Positions 49,948-59,870 of a stretch of DNA of 64,000 bases are shown here, one piece after another (the first letter of the stretch is position 1; each line of letters begins with the position of its first letter). The notes under the pieces are model-generated. The model saw nothing but the letters and a program-made list of their open reading frames with translations, did no database searches and was not told the DNA's origin. The position numbers were made by a program, and so were the translations under genes. Source of the DNA: Emiliania huxleyi CCMP1516 (lineage: Eukaryota > Haptophyta > Isochrysidales > Noelaerhabdaceae). The stretch covers positions 1,045,338 to 1,109,337 of the forward strand of contig NW_005198966.1 of NCBI RefSeq assembly GCF_000372725.1, given 5' to 3'.

Positions 49948-51483
49948 GCGCGCCACCCGCAGCTGCCGCCGCCGCCGCCTCCCTCCGTGCTCCGACGTGA
50001 TATCATGTTTGTGCCTTGTCTTACCACATATGTCGACAGAGGCACAGTGATCCAATCTTGTGAAATGTCCTCTGATATCAGCCGATATCGTTATGCGTCT
50101 CTCTCTGTGCCGCCCGCACGGCGGAAATAGACGAGGGGGCGGGCGACCACAGGGCGGGAGGCCGGTAGGCCGGTGGAGGTTGAGTTGCGAGCGTAGAGCG
50201 AGGGTCGGAGCGCTCTCTCTACCAAACAGCAAATCGGATACCCGCTGGGGAGGTCTTCTGGCTCCGATCGGACGGCTCCACCGCCCAGCATCTGAGACCT
50301 CTACCCCTACTACCCAACACCAACCATTCTGGTCTCGAGATTCTCTCTTGGTACGGCTTTGAGGAATGAGGAGTGGAACACGTAGACGGAGCTAATGGAG
50401 GCAAATGTACACACAAACCCGGAAGGAGCTCTCTCATCTAGTGCGTCGACTGATCTCTCTCTCTCCGCTAGTCCCCAAGATGGCCAAAAACTAAAAAATG
50501 CTGGGCTGGGCTGCCGCCCGCCCGCCCGCCCGCGCCCGCCCGCCCGCGCCCGCGCAGCGAAAGCCCGGGTCCCCGAAAAATATGCGGGTGCCGGAGTGAG
50601 AGGCCTTCTCCTCACCACATTCCCCGCGCCGTGTTGCCTTCTTGGCCGTCACGACATCTCGGCGGCCTCCTCGACCATCGGAAGGGAGGTGGAGGTCATT
50701 GGAACCGCCGTGGTCATTTGCGTCATCGCATAGAGTTCGTTCATGTTCATGTTTACGATCTTGACCGCCCCGACCTGTAGGAGGAAAATGGGTTATTAAG
50801 GGGGGGTGTAGAGAGAACTTGGGAAGAGGGACTTTAGACTGCCTTCGTCCCGTTGGAGAGCCACTGTCCAGAGCCTCTGCGCCCGCGCGTTGATGGTGCG
50901 GGCGCCACCATTGGCTTCCTGGGAGCATGGATGGATGGCGGGGGCTGCGGGGGTGGCGGGGGTGGCGGGCATGGCGGGCATGGCGGGGATGGTGGGGATG
51001 GCGGGGATGGCGGGGACAGGAGTGGGATGAATGCGCACCCCATGCGAAGTTCGGGCGCGAAGGTAGTCGACAGAGTCCAGCCGGTCGGAATCTGAAGTGC
51101 GGGATTTTGGGCTGAGACAGAGTGGGATTGGGAGGGGGCGGTCGCTCTCCTTCCGCGCCTGCGATGGGGGTGGCCCCTGCGCGATTTCTTGAATTGGCAC
51201 CGGCCATCCCCGTGGCAGTCGCACACAAAACGGGAGTATCTCATGCCCCTTCTTGAGCCAGTACAGGACGCTTACCTCGTCACCCGCCTCGCCGCCGGAC
51301 CGCCCTCTCCACCACCCTCGCCCAGGGATCTACAACGCTGTCTTAAGGTCCGACAGGTTCGGCACCGGGCACCGCCTCGGTGTACAAAATGCGCCTGCGG
51401 GCGGACCCTCACAGATCACAGATCACCCCCTCAGGAATTCTTTTTGCTTTTGCCCCCCCCCCCTGGCCAGCTCGGCGCCGGGC
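49948..51483. other. Gene-free region with a minisatellite and dispersed repeat
   Basis: No convincing gene. A ggcggggat-type minisatellite (about 50935-51015) creates Arg/Pro/His frames on the minus strand. A second copy of the 26617 repeat lies at 51296-51350. Confidence 0.5.
51296..51350 (+). repeat. Dispersed repeat, copy B
   Basis: The block ctctccaccaccctcgccca and gggatctacaacgctgtctt matches the complement of 26617-26680. It ends about 130 bp upstream of the TM9SF start. Confidence 0.7.
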
Positions 51484-52036
51484 ATGACGACGAGACTCGT
51501 CACGCTTGCGTTCGTCTGCTTAGCTCGGGCGGATGAGTATACCCACCTTTACCAAACGAGCGAGGCCACCCATCTGTGGGTCAACAAGGTGGGGCCTTAC
51601 CACAACCCGCAGGAGACGTACACGTTCTACTCGCTCCCTTTTTGCAGCAGCTTTCCAGTCGAGAAGCTGGAGCACCGGTACGACTGGCTCGGTGAGGTGC
51701 TGGAGGGGAACGACCTCATCGCGAGCGGCTTCGAGCTGCGCTTTCGCGAGCCGGTGCCCGACCACACCAAGGTCTGCTCCATGGAGCTGGACGAGGAGAG
51801 CGCGGCTCAGCTCAGCTTTGCGATTCACAATCACTACTGGTACCAGTGGTACCTCGACGACCTTCCCATCTGGGGGATGGTGGGCGAGCTCACCACCTCG
51901 GACAGCGACGAGGACGAGTCGCAGGCCGAGGCGCTCCTCTTCACGCACAAGCGCTCTCGCTGCCGCCCGCCGGATTGCGGTTCACCGCCCGCCGCCGACC
52001 CGCGGGCTCATTGAGTGTGTAGGCGGTTCTCGATCT
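51484..52036 (+). CDS. TM9SF (nonaspanin/EMP70) N-terminal fragment, cut by the assembly gap
   Basis: The signal peptide MTTRLVTLAFVCLARADEYTH is followed by the conserved lumenal domain. HLWVNKVGPYHNPQETYTF, YSLPFCSSFPVEKLEHR, WLGEVLEGNDLIASGFEL, KVCSMELDEES and WYLDDLPIWGMVGE are all hallmarks of transmembrane 9 superfamily proteins of endosome and Golgi. Reading continues to AEALLFTHKR, where family members continue as a strand. The frame stops at 52014, after what is probably an intron donor. The nine membrane helices are missing, in or beyond the gap. The start at 51484 is preferred because it opens directly with a signal peptide. Confidence 0.85.
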
Positions 52037-52136
52037 NNNNNNNNNNNNNNNNNNNNNNNNNNNNNNNNNNNNNNNNNNNNNNNNNNNNNNNNNNNNNNNN
52101 NNNNNNNNNNNNNNNNNNNNNNNNNNNNNNNNNNNN
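52037..52136. other. Assembly gap, 100 Ns
   Basis: Exactly 100 unknown bases, a conventional placeholder for a gap of unknown size. Genes on the two sides are unrelated, so substantial sequence is probably missing. Confidence 0.99.
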
Positions 52137-52203
52137 CGACTCGGGGTGCGACGGCGACGGCGTGTGCCGGAAGGTGCGGCAGCGGCGGGTGGCGGGCGAA
52201 GAG

Positions 52204-52235
<32 letters not shown>

Positions 52236-52629
52236 GAAGAAGAAGAAGAGGAAGAGGGTCGATCTGCGTGAGCTCAACGGCTGGCAGTGGGAGGCGAGTG
52301 AGAAGTTTGACATCGAGCGCATTCTCGACAGCAAGGTGGAGACGGTCGGCAAGGTGCTTGCGCCCTCACACTCGCACCTGCCCTTGCTTATTGCCACTCC
52401 ATCGCTCACGTGCCCGACCACCTCTCTTCTCGCCTCACAGGGCAAGAAGCGGGTCGAGATGACGTACTACTTGATCCTCTGGAAGGGGTACCCGCCCGAC
52501 GTCTCGACGTGGGAGCCAGAGTCACAGATCCATGACGACTTGATCGACGCGTACGAGGCGGAGCTCGATGCGGCGTCTGAGCTGGAGGCGGAGGAGGCGG
52601 AGGAGGGCGAGGAGGGCGAGGAGGAGTGA
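52137..52629 (+). CDS. Chromodomain protein, C-terminal part
   Basis: The N-terminus is lost in the gap. Visible sequence: a polyglycine run and a lysine-rich stretch (GKKKKRKRV, possible nuclear signal), then ASEKFDIERILDSKVETVGK. After a GT-AG intron (about 52349-52440) come KKRVEMTYYLILWKGYP and STWEPESQIHDDLIDAYEAE. Together these are a chromodomain, with the aromatic cage residues suggested by F-D-I-E, Y-L-I-L-W-K-G-Y and W-E. Chromodomains read methylated histone lysines (heterochromatin or Polycomb type) but also occur in retrotransposon integrases. The acidic tail (EAEEAEEGEEGEEE) ends the protein. Confidence 0.75.
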
Positions 52630-53691
52630 CTAGCGCGCGTCCTCCGCCCCCGTGCGCGTGTGTTGAGGTGGTGCGAGAGCCATTTGCGTGCGTGAGCGGT
52701 GCGGCCGGGTGTGTGAATGTGAACCGTGGGCCACTTGTGTTGAGGGATGGCAACCCATGTGGGTGCCTATGTGTTTCTTTCGAGCTAACGCACCTTGTTT
52801 TGCAGTTTCTATGCCGTGCTATTCACTTCCAAAAATCGACCCCCGGGACCCCGACCGACCTACAAGACGGGCGATGACGGTCACACAGGAGCGACACACA
52901 GAACCACAAGACAAGACACTCAGCCAACGGGGCGGCTGCCACACATCCTGAGCGAACTTCCCTAGTCACCAGGGGTCAGTCCCGCGCGACCTCGGGAACT
53001 AGCCGGGGCAGTCGGAGAAGTGGCAACTCCGTGCACTGACGGTCGGCCGTCAGAAAACACGCCTGCGTGGATCGCGTCACACCAATCCTCGCTACCCAAC
53101 GCGGCCAAAGGATATCCACCTCGAGAACCTCGAGAGAGAACCTAGTCACCCGCGGCCGGACTCCATCCGGCACGCGTCGCTGGGCGCTCAGAGCTGCGTC
53201 CCCTGCTCGCCACCCCGACGCCCAAGGCGCCCGAGCGAACGACAGGCGGCACGCGAAGACTGATTGCAATCCCGCCGACCGCCAGGCGTAAAAGAAAGAA
53301 AGAAACAAAACAGGCAACCCAAGGGAGGGATGGGAGGACGGCACGCCGCCACCACACAGGGATTTTAAGTAAGGAGAGGACCGTGGTGCTCGCCAGGTTT
53401 TATTAAATGAACTCGGGGGCACGGGACGCGGCACAAACGGGGCACAAACGCGTGTCGTGCGCCCGCCTGCGCTTCACACACACACACACACTGATTGATT
53501 GATTGATGGGAAGGCGAAACACAGTCCGACCAACGAAAGAAAGACCGCTCAAGGGACCATTGGGTTTGTACTATTAACAACGAAGGCGCTCTCAAAAAAA
53601 AGAAAAGAAAGAAAACAGACAACCCAAGGGAGGGATGGGAGGACGGCACGCCGCCACCACACAGGGATTTTAAGGAGAGGAGTGTGGTGCG
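52630..53691. other. Intergenic with a ~100-bp direct duplication
   Basis: 53292-53389 and 53598-53697 share an A/G-rich run, acccaagggagggatgggag, gacggcacgccgccaccaca and cagggattttaag, offset by about 305 bp. A (CA)n and a (ATTG)n tract lie between them. No gene is seen. Confidence 0.75.
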
Positions 53692-54690
53692 CTAGCCGTC
53701 GCCCACCCTAGGGGGTCTGCCTCTTCCTATCTCTTTTCGCAGTCTCTCGCCGATTCTCGCTGCAACCTTCATGCCACCTCGCGGCCGTCCCACTCTCGTC
53801 GTTCTCTCCCTTGTCACTTCCTCCTCTGTCGCGTTATTCTCTTCTGCCTCGTCCTGCGCCGCCGCCGCCTGCCGTTCCCTTGTTCTCTCGGCTTCTTTCG
53901 CCTTTCGGCGCAGCTCCGCCCTCCTTGCTGCATATCCTGGCCCCTCGAGTCTATCGAGCTCCCCTCGCGCAAGGACCACGTTTCTGACTCCCACTCCGAT
54001 CATTTGCCTACAGGTCATGTTGTTGCTCAGGTCCACTCTCTCTTCGAACACTCGTGCCTCTACGGATGATGCCGGCGCTGGGGTCCCCTTCGGATGCATC
54101 GTGACATCTGACAACTGAATTTCCACTGGTTCGTTCTCCTCGGAGTCATCTTCTCCGTCCTCCTTCCGTTCGGCTCTTCGCTCGGTACGTTCGGTGTGGC
54201 TCACCCTCCATGCCGTGAACAGGCGCTTTATCCACCCTATATTCTTCTCTCGTTCCTCTGCCCGTGCCTTGGTCTTGTCGTTGTTTCGCACCCATGTCTG
54301 TATGGCAATCGAGGCTGCCTTCCCCACTACCTGTAGTTCACTCGTCACCTCTTCCGCGAGCTCCCTCCTCTTTCTTTCGGGTATGGAGTCCGTGAGTGCG
54401 GGTAGCGTGCAGGCAATCACGGGCGCTATTTTGTCGTACTCCTCTTCGGCGAGCGCTCCAAATCTAGACCCTTTCGCCTTTAAGGAGGCTGCCCTCGCTC
54501 GTCTCAGGAATGTGGCGGTGTCTTTTGAGTCCGGCGCCTCCCGTTCAACTCTTGCTGTCGCCCTCGCTGTGTGTTTGTCGAGCTTCCGCATGAAGTGGCG
54601 CGCCTCTTCCTTATGACCGCAGCGAATATGTTCACACCTTGAGCGGAGGCCAATTGATTCGCGAGACTCCGGCAAAAGGGGGGTTGGCAA
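53692..54690 (-). CDS. Orphan charged helical protein
   Basis: 332 residues, single exon. It starts MPTPLLPESRESIGLRSRCE and has a possible C-x6-C-x3-H cluster (RCEHIRCGHKEEARHFM). Long charged helices follow (DSKDTATFLRRARAASLKAK, KNIGWIKRLFTAWRVSH), then a second set (RRAELRRKAKEAERTRERQA) and a basic tail (GRPRGGMKVAARIGERLRKE). It also contains IPERKRRELAEEVTSELQVV. I recognise no domain. Codon choice is less GC-biased than in neighbours. The stop lies close to a ccctagggggtctgc motif shared with the 42.7-kb element and beside the duplicated 100-bp blocks, so it may be cargo or a product of a mobile element. Not certain. Confidence 0.55.
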   Translation of the reverse strand: MPTPLLPESRESIGLRSRCEHIRCGHKEEARHFMRKLDKHTARATARVEREAPDSKDTATFLRRARAASLKAKGSRFGALAEEEYDKIAPVIACTLPALTDSIPERKRRELAEEVTSELQVVGKAASIAIQTWVRNNDKTKARAEEREKNIGWIKRLFTAWRVSHTERTERRAERKEDGEDDSEENEPVEIQLSDVTMHPKGTPAPASSVEARVFEERVDLSNNMTCRQMIGVGVRNVVLARGELDRLEGPGYAARRAELRRKAKEAERTRERQAAAAQDEAEENNATEEEVTRERTTRVGRPRGGMKVAARIGERLRKEIGRGRPPRVGDG

Positions 54691-54775
54691 CGGGCTTTTG
54701 CGGACCCAAGCCTTCAGCTGGTGCCAAAACGTACCAAAACGTCCGTCCCGTCGACCAAATACGCGGTCGGTAGAA

Positions 54776-55579
54776 ATGGCTTGCTTGCAAGAATGGGATG
54801 CCGACAGGCGTCAGGCGGCGCATGCCGAGAAGTCGCTTGCCGTGCGGGAGCTCGTGCGCCTCTCCCTGCGCGTGCAGTCCACGGGCGTCGTCGCGGAGCT
54901 TCATCTCGACACGGCACTGGTTGCTCCGAGCGGCAGCGGAGCTGATCACGAGCGACGAATTCGCCGGGGATGCCAGGCAACAGATGGGCGCGCAGATAAT
55001 TGGCGTGGCGTCCTAAACAACGCGACCGACGAGCATGCTCAACTGCTGCGCGACGCTCTCTGCGACCCCGACTTTTGTATGCGCTTTGCCATTCGCCGCC
55101 GCATTGGCTCAGGGGGCACAGTCCGCTTGCAGTGGCTCTTCCGCACGAATAGCGTTGTTGGCCGCTGCGGAATCGGATCGATCCCATGGAGGAGGAGGGC
55201 GCGGTCGGCCAGCGCAGCAGGCGGAGTCCCTCCCCGCGCCGGAGCCCCCCTGCAGTCGAGGGAGTCCTCGTTGGCGATGAAGGTGGCGACATCGAATCGC
55301 GGCCGACACACGTCACGGGAGGAATGGGCGATGAGCGGGAACGATGCGCGCTACGACGCCGACTCCGCCGTGCTCGTGGCCGCAGAAAGCCGCGCTCCAG
55401 GAGCACGCCAAGATGCAATGGCTCGCTTGCTTCGATTCAGCTCTCTCGGCAGCAGAAGTGGGGCTGGAGCGGGTGGGGGTGGATGCCGATTGAGGAGCAG
55501 GTGCGCAGCTGCGCCCTGTGGCAGCTGCGCCCTGTGGCAGCTAGTCGAGGGACTTGGTAGTTGTGACCCCCCTGAGTGA
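54776..55579 (+). CDS. Possible gene, unidentified; may be decayed
   Basis: The frame from 54776 starts MACLQEWDADRRQAAHAEKS and reads plausibly for about 120 residues (LSLRVQSTGVVAELHLDTAL, NNATDEHAQLLRDALCDPDF). It then becomes low complexity. In another frame an acceptor-like CCGCAG near 55390 is followed by KAALQEHAKMQWLACFDSAL and SAAEVGLERVGVDAD and stop, which looks like a terminal exon. A spliced gene or a degenerate one would both fit. The ATG lies 85 bp from the divergent orphan gene. Confidence 0.3.
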   Translation: MACLQEWDADRRQAAHAEKSLAVRELVRLSLRVQSTGVVAELHLDTALVAPSGSGADHERRIRRGCQATDGRADNWRGVLNNATDEHAQLLRDALCDPDFCMRFAIRRRIGSGGTVRLQWLFRTNSVVGRCGIGSIPWRRRARSASAAGGVPPRAGAPLQSRESSLAMKVATSNRGRHTSREEWAMSGNDARYDADSAVLVAAESRAPGARQDAMARLLRFSSLGSRSGAGAGGGGCRLRSRCAAAPCGSCALWQLVEGLGSCDPPE

Positions 55580-56092
55580 GGACAGGAGAGAGAGAGCGTT
55601 TTGTGGTGTTTGTTGGTGTACGCAATAACGGGACAGGGTGGTTGTTCTCTCTATCTCCTCTTCTAGCTCTTAGCATGAGCTGCGCCCGGTGTCCGACCCC
55701 CTTTTGCGCGGCAACACCTTAAACTTTTAGGCCCTCCATCCAAATTCGGGTCGGAGCGTAGCGGAGTGGGCCCCGAGTTTGAAAAAGGGCGACGGACGCT
55801 TGCGTCCTAGCCTCCAACAACGCCTCCCCGGCGCAGAGGGGCCCCCGGAGGGATGCTCAACCGCTCCACGCCACGCCGCTCGCGGCGGTCCTCTTCCCAG
55901 CTCCGCTGAGGGCCCCGGCGTTATTTCCAGCGCTTTTAGTGCACCCGGCAACCTCAGCAAAGCAAATTTTTTGCGCGTACTTTGTGCTGTCGGTCGGCGG
56001 GCGCGAGGGGTCTGCGCCTACACGCGCGCCTACCCGCTCTCTTCCGGCCGCAGCGCAGCGCAGCACCCGCCGCCCGGCGACACTGGACATCG
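55580..56092. other. Intergenic, sulfotransferase promoter region
   Basis: No credible gene. The frame open upstream of the sulfotransferase start has no protein character. Confidence 0.4.
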
Positions 56093-57268
56093 ATGCCAGG
56101 TGCGTCGTCGTGGCTCGCGGCCCTCGGCTTCCTGGTCTCAAGAGCAGCATGTGTGCCGACGTGCCCGGTGGCTCTCCCATTTGACTGGGTGCGGCCCGCC
56201 TATGCCTTTCCATGGCGCGGGAGCGACGCTGTTTGGTCGTTCACGCGCGTCTTCCCCGAGCGCAAGCTGGTACTATGCACTGTGCCGGGAGCAGGCTCAA
56301 CACCGACCCGCAACTTTGTCAACGCGCTCGCCTCTGTGCTCTCACACGGCCGCTACAACGCATCAGTCCTTCCCTACAGCAAGGCCCACCCTGAGATGCA
56401 GCAGGCGCCATGGCTCCACCCGCTCGAGATGATGCCGCGCGAGGAGGTCGAGCGCATCGCCTGCGACAGCACCTGGACGCGCATTGCACTGGTTCGCAAC
56501 CCGTTTGCCCGCTTGCTCTCAAAGTTTGCGGACAAGATCGTGCGGCACGGGTACGAGACCAAGCCCAGCGCCGACTCAAGCCGCAACGACATGCTCTTCC
56601 GACCGCCCGCGCGGATCGAGGACGGCCTCAACTTTAGCGCCTTCACGCAGCGGCTCGCGGCGGTCAACCAATGGGAGAGCAACGCCCACCGCCGCCGGCC
56701 GAGGCGGGCGCGGCCAGACGGCAAGACGAGTGGCCGCGAGGGGTCGGGCGACAAGGACGTGCGGCCCGATGGAGAGGCGCATTACGTCGACGAGCACTTT
56801 CGCGGCGGCTCCAACTTTTGCGGCATGCGCCACGTCCCGTACCGCCTCATCCGGTACGAGTCCCTCGGGGACGGGCTGCGGCAGCTCGCCGCGCAGCTCG
56901 GCGTCGGCAGCGACCCCACGATAGCGCAGCAGCTGGATGACATACTCCCGCACAATCGCTGCCTCGAGGCGGCCAAGCTGCGGAAGTACTACACCGCCTC
57001 CGACGTCGTCCGCGTGCGGCGCTACTTTCACGAGGACTTTGTGCGGTTCGGCTACTCTCCGCAGCTGCCGCCGGCGTGCAACGACAGTGCGGTTGGGAGC
57101 GAGGCGTCGCTCTCCCTCACCCTGCCCACGCGCTGCTCGAGCCCGAGGGCCGTAGCCAACCCGCCGCCCGGCTGCAAGCCCAAAAGGAAGGGGAACGGGA
57201 CCGCCGCGCGCCGCGCCGGCCCGCTCCGCCAGTACTCTGTCCGAGAGAAGAAGGCGATGCGGAGGTGA
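56093..57268 (+). CDS. Carbohydrate sulfotransferase (Sulfotransfer_2-like), type II membrane
   Basis: 391 residues from MPGASSWLAALGFLVSRAAC, a short signal anchor. KLVLCTVPGAGSTPTRNFVN occupies the 5'-phosphosulfate loop position of PAPS-dependent sulfotransferases. WTRIALVRNPFARLLSKFAD is the canonical 3'-phosphate-binding segment (V-R-N/D-P-F-x-R-L-x-S). Later, NFCGMRHVPYRLIRYESL and SDVVRVRRYFHEDFVRFGYS match the family's C-terminal motif (Y-x-x-D-F-x-x-F-G-Y). Golgi enzymes of this type sulfate glycans. The first loop lacks the usual lysine (K-x-x-x-T), which may affect catalysis. The ~65-residue tail is Pro/Lys/Arg-rich. No introns. Confidence 0.8.
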   Translation: MPGASSWLAALGFLVSRAACVPTCPVALPFDWVRPAYAFPWRGSDAVWSFTRVFPERKLVLCTVPGAGSTPTRNFVNALASVLSHGRYNASVLPYSKAHPEMQQAPWLHPLEMMPREEVERIACDSTWTRIALVRNPFARLLSKFADKIVRHGYETKPSADSSRNDMLFRPPARIEDGLNFSAFTQRLAAVNQWESNAHRRRPRRARPDGKTSGREGSGDKDVRPDGEAHYVDEHFRGGSNFCGMRHVPYRLIRYESLGDGLRQLAAQLGVGSDPTIAQQLDDILPHNRCLEAAKLRKYYTASDVVRVRRYFHEDFVRFGYSPQLPPACNDSAVGSEASLSLTLPTRCSSPRAVANPPPGCKPKRKGNGTAARRAGPLRQYSVREKKAMRR

Positions 57269-57387
57269 AAAAAATGTTCATTTTCAAAAGCAAAACACGA
57301 CGCTCTGCGGTTGGTGCACCCCTCACACTAACACATTCCCCTCATCGCCCCCTAACACCGCTTTTTCGGTGGGCCTTTGCGGCAATG

Positions 57388-57393
57388 AATAAA
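57388..57393 (+). other. Candidate polyadenylation signal AATAAA
   Basis: Lies 120 bp after the sulfotransferase stop, inside a small palindrome (atgaataaaaaattcat), in the spacer between two convergent genes. Confidence 0.4.
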
Positions 57394-57490
57394 AAATTCA
57401 TATAAGCCTTTGGCTGAGTAACTTGACAACTTACTTGAGTACTTTCGCATTGGACCTGCAAGCTAGTATCTCCGCATTTTCTCCCCCCTG

Positions 57491-59869
57491 TCATCCGCCT
57501 GGTCCCTCCGTAATCAGCCCCACGCGCCTCTCTTTGCACGCCATCCCAAGCTCATCCAACCCCCGGCTCGAGAGGCGCGCGTTGCCATAGATGCTCAGCT
57601 CCTTGAGCTTTGGCAGCGCACCGTTCAGTATCTCGGCGGCGAGGAGGTTGGCGCTGTCGTCTCCAATATCGTTGAGGTTGAGGACCAGCAGCTCGAGCTC
57701 TTTGAGCACCCCGGAGCGAATCACCGAGATGAGCTGCTCGCACTCGGCGTCTGCCCACCCAAGCTCGCGCAGCCACAGTTCCGTCACGCAGCCCAATCGG
57801 CTCTCATACGCGTGCAGGTAGAGGGCCTGCACCTGAGCGAGGTCAGCCTTTTTCGAGGTGAACGACTTGGTCTCGAGCTGCCTGTCGAACTCGGCGGGCG
57901 TGAGTGGCGGGGCGCGGCCAGCCTTGCACTCCTTCTTCAGCTCGTCGAGGTTGGAGGCCTTGTCATACTGGCCGAGGTCGAGCACCTTGCCCGACGATTT
58001 GATGAGGCCGGCGACCGAGGCCTCCTCGAAGCACCACCCACGCCCCGCATAGTCCGCGGTGTTTGCGACCATGCCGTCCGGGAAGTCGAAGCCGTTCGGA
58101 TAGCCTTCGGGCAGCTTGGTGAGCTTGATCACCGTCGTCTCCTGGTGCGAGTACCAGTCGCCCATGCTGTGGAGCGCCCTTGTGAAGAGAGCTTGCTCCT
58201 GTGTCGTCCGCGCCTCACCACACTTGCCCTTCTGATGGGCCGAGCAGAAGTCAATCATCACCGCGTACGTCTGCAGCTCGTCCGGTGCATCGGCGCTGTC
58301 ATGTCGATCGTCGACTATCATGCGCAGCGCGATGGCAAGGAGGCATAGGTTGTCACCGTGGGGGTCGGGATGCCACGGAGTGAGCCACGCGTGACTGACG
58401 ACGATAATCCGAAGGGAGTTGCTGCTGCCAATCCTGAGCCGGCGCAACGTCTCCAACGAGACAAACGCCGAGTCCGGTAGGTCCTGCCTGCGCCCAAGGC
58501 GCCCGCCGTCCTGTGCGAGCGCGATCAGATAGCGCGCATCCACCAGCCGTATCGGTGCGGCACCCATCTCAGCGTCCACGAGCAGCTGCGGCTCGAGCTC
58601 CGCCCCGCCAAGATGAACCCACACGAGCTCCGAACCGTCCGCAAGGTTTGGCAGCACGCCAGCAGGCGTGCCGTGCGCAGGCGTGTGTTGCGCCTCGCCC
58701 TCCGCCTGGGCTGGTCTCGTCATGAGGGCCCGTAGGTTCATCAGTGCGACGACCCATGCGAAGAAGATATCGCCGGCGGGACCTCCTATTTGGCGCACCG
58801 CCTCTGGCGTCATGTCTGGCGAAGCAAGGATAGCGTCGACGCGCTTCGCCTCCCGCTCACTCACGTCCTGCCAGCCAATCGTGTGCAGCGACCGTATGAA
58901 GCCCGTGTCCGAAAGCATCTTCAGGATGCTCCCCCATTTGTCGGGCTGCGGCACAACCTTGAGCGTGGCGATGCACGTGAACACGTCTTGCATCATCTTC
59001 GGCGGCGTCTTCATAGCCTTCACCTCCATGATGTCCATCTTTCTCACCTTATTGAGGCCGGCGAGCGCCTCGCTCAACGCTGCCTGAGCTTGCGCCATAT
59101 CGTCTGGATTTGGAGTGGGCGTGGGCGCGCTTGCCTCAGCCTCCGTCTCACCGCCCGTCTCGCCCTGCGTCGTCGTGTAGACCTTGAACTTGATCCATAC
59201 ACCGACCAACGCAATCACCCACGTGAGCATGATTGGTGCGGCCGTCGAGAACTTGCTCACCGCCTGCGGGGTCATATCTGGCGTGGCGAGAATGTCTTGC
59301 ACGCGCTTGATGTCTGCCTCATCCAGACACTCAGGGGCAATGCATTGCAGCTGATCAAGGAAGTAAGCGGTGTTGCTCATCGACTGTTTGATGGATTTCC
59401 AGATATGAGGCCCGGGCTGTGGCCTGTCACCCTTGAGTATGGAGACACAGGTGAGGATGTCGAGCAGAGGCTTCGGCAGTGCCTGCATACTCTTAAGTTC
59501 CATCAACTGCCCCTTACTAATACCATCCAGGTTTATGGCTGCCTCTTTGAAATCTGCAAACGCATGCTCCAAGTCGACCCTCGCAGCCGCGGCTGCAATG
59601 AAGGCATCACGCGAGACGGTTTCAGGTTCAGGCACTGGCGCCTCGGCCTCAGCTTCAGCTGCCGGCGGATCTGGCTCAGCCTCGGCGGGTGCATCAGCCG
59701 CAGGCTCCGCCTCCGGCGCGGGTGTGGGCGGCTCCTCCGGTGCCGGCGCCGGTGCAGCTGGCTCAGCCCGCGCCTCGTCCTTTTCGGCGGTTGCTGGCGC
59801 AGGGGCAGGCTTCTTCACGGGGGCGTCGTCTGCCTTGGCCCCACCATCAGTCGAGGCACCGCACCCCAT
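57491..59869 (-). CDS. N-acylated protein with two dynein-stalk-like domains and LRR-like end
   Basis: From the ATG at 59869 the protein (792 residues) starts MGCGASTDGG, a strong myristoylation/palmitoylation signal. A ~100-residue Ala/Glu/Pro linker follows. Two related helical domains come next. Domain 1 has KGQLMELKSMQALPKPLLDI, HIWKSIKQSMSNTAYFLDQL and TPDMTPQAVSKFSTAAPIML. Domain 2 has IMEVKAMKTPPKMMQDVFT, KWGSILKMLSDTGFIRSL and SPDMTPEAVRQIGGPAGDI. The order (E-x-K-x-x-x-x-P-P, W-x-x-x-K-x-x-x, P-x-x-T-P-E-x-V, W-V-x-A) is that of the dynein heavy-chain stalk/microtubule-binding region. No AAA motor is present. The C-terminal half has SLRIIVVSHAWLTPWHPDP and an LRR-like end (ELELLVLNLNDIGDDSANLL). 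An in-frame ATG at 60031 would add a polyglutamine run. Confidence 0.7.
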   Translation of the reverse strand: MGCGASTDGGAKADDAPVKKPAPAPATAEKDEARAEPAAPAPAPEEPPTPAPEAEPAADAPAEAEPDPPAAEAEAEAPVPEPETVSRDAFIAAAAARVDLEHAFADFKEAAINLDGISKGQLMELKSMQALPKPLLDILTCVSILKGDRPQPGPHIWKSIKQSMSNTAYFLDQLQCIAPECLDEADIKRVQDILATPDMTPQAVSKFSTAAPIMLTWVIALVGVWIKFKVYTTTQGETGGETEAEASAPTPTPNPDDMAQAQAALSEALAGLNKVRKMDIMEVKAMKTPPKMMQDVFTCIATLKVVPQPDKWGSILKMLSDTGFIRSLHTIGWQDVSEREAKRVDAILASPDMTPEAVRQIGGPAGDIFFAWVVALMNLRALMTRPAQAEGEAQHTPAHGTPAGVLPNLADGSELVWVHLGGAELEPQLLVDAEMGAAPIRLVDARYLIALAQDGGRLGRRQDLPDSAFVSLETLRRLRIGSSNSLRIIVVSHAWLTPWHPDPHGDNLCLLAIALRMIVDDRHDSADAPDELQTYAVMIDFCSAHQKGKCGEARTTQEQALFTRALHSMGDWYSHQETTVIKLTKLPEGYPNGFDFPDGMVANTADYAGRGWCFEEASVAGLIKSSGKVLDLGQYDKASNLDELKKECKAGRAPPLTPAEFDRQLETKSFTSKKADLAQVQALYLHAYESRLGCVTELWLRELGWADAECEQLISVIRSGVLKELELLVLNLNDIGDDSANLLAAEILNGALPKLKELSIYGNARLSSRGLDELGMACKERRVGLITEGPGG

Positions 59870-59870
59870 G

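Noticed and set aside
50491-51228. 245-residue minus-strand ORF rich in His/Pro/Arg
   Set aside because: Produced by the ggcggggat minisatellite; no conserved sequence outside it.
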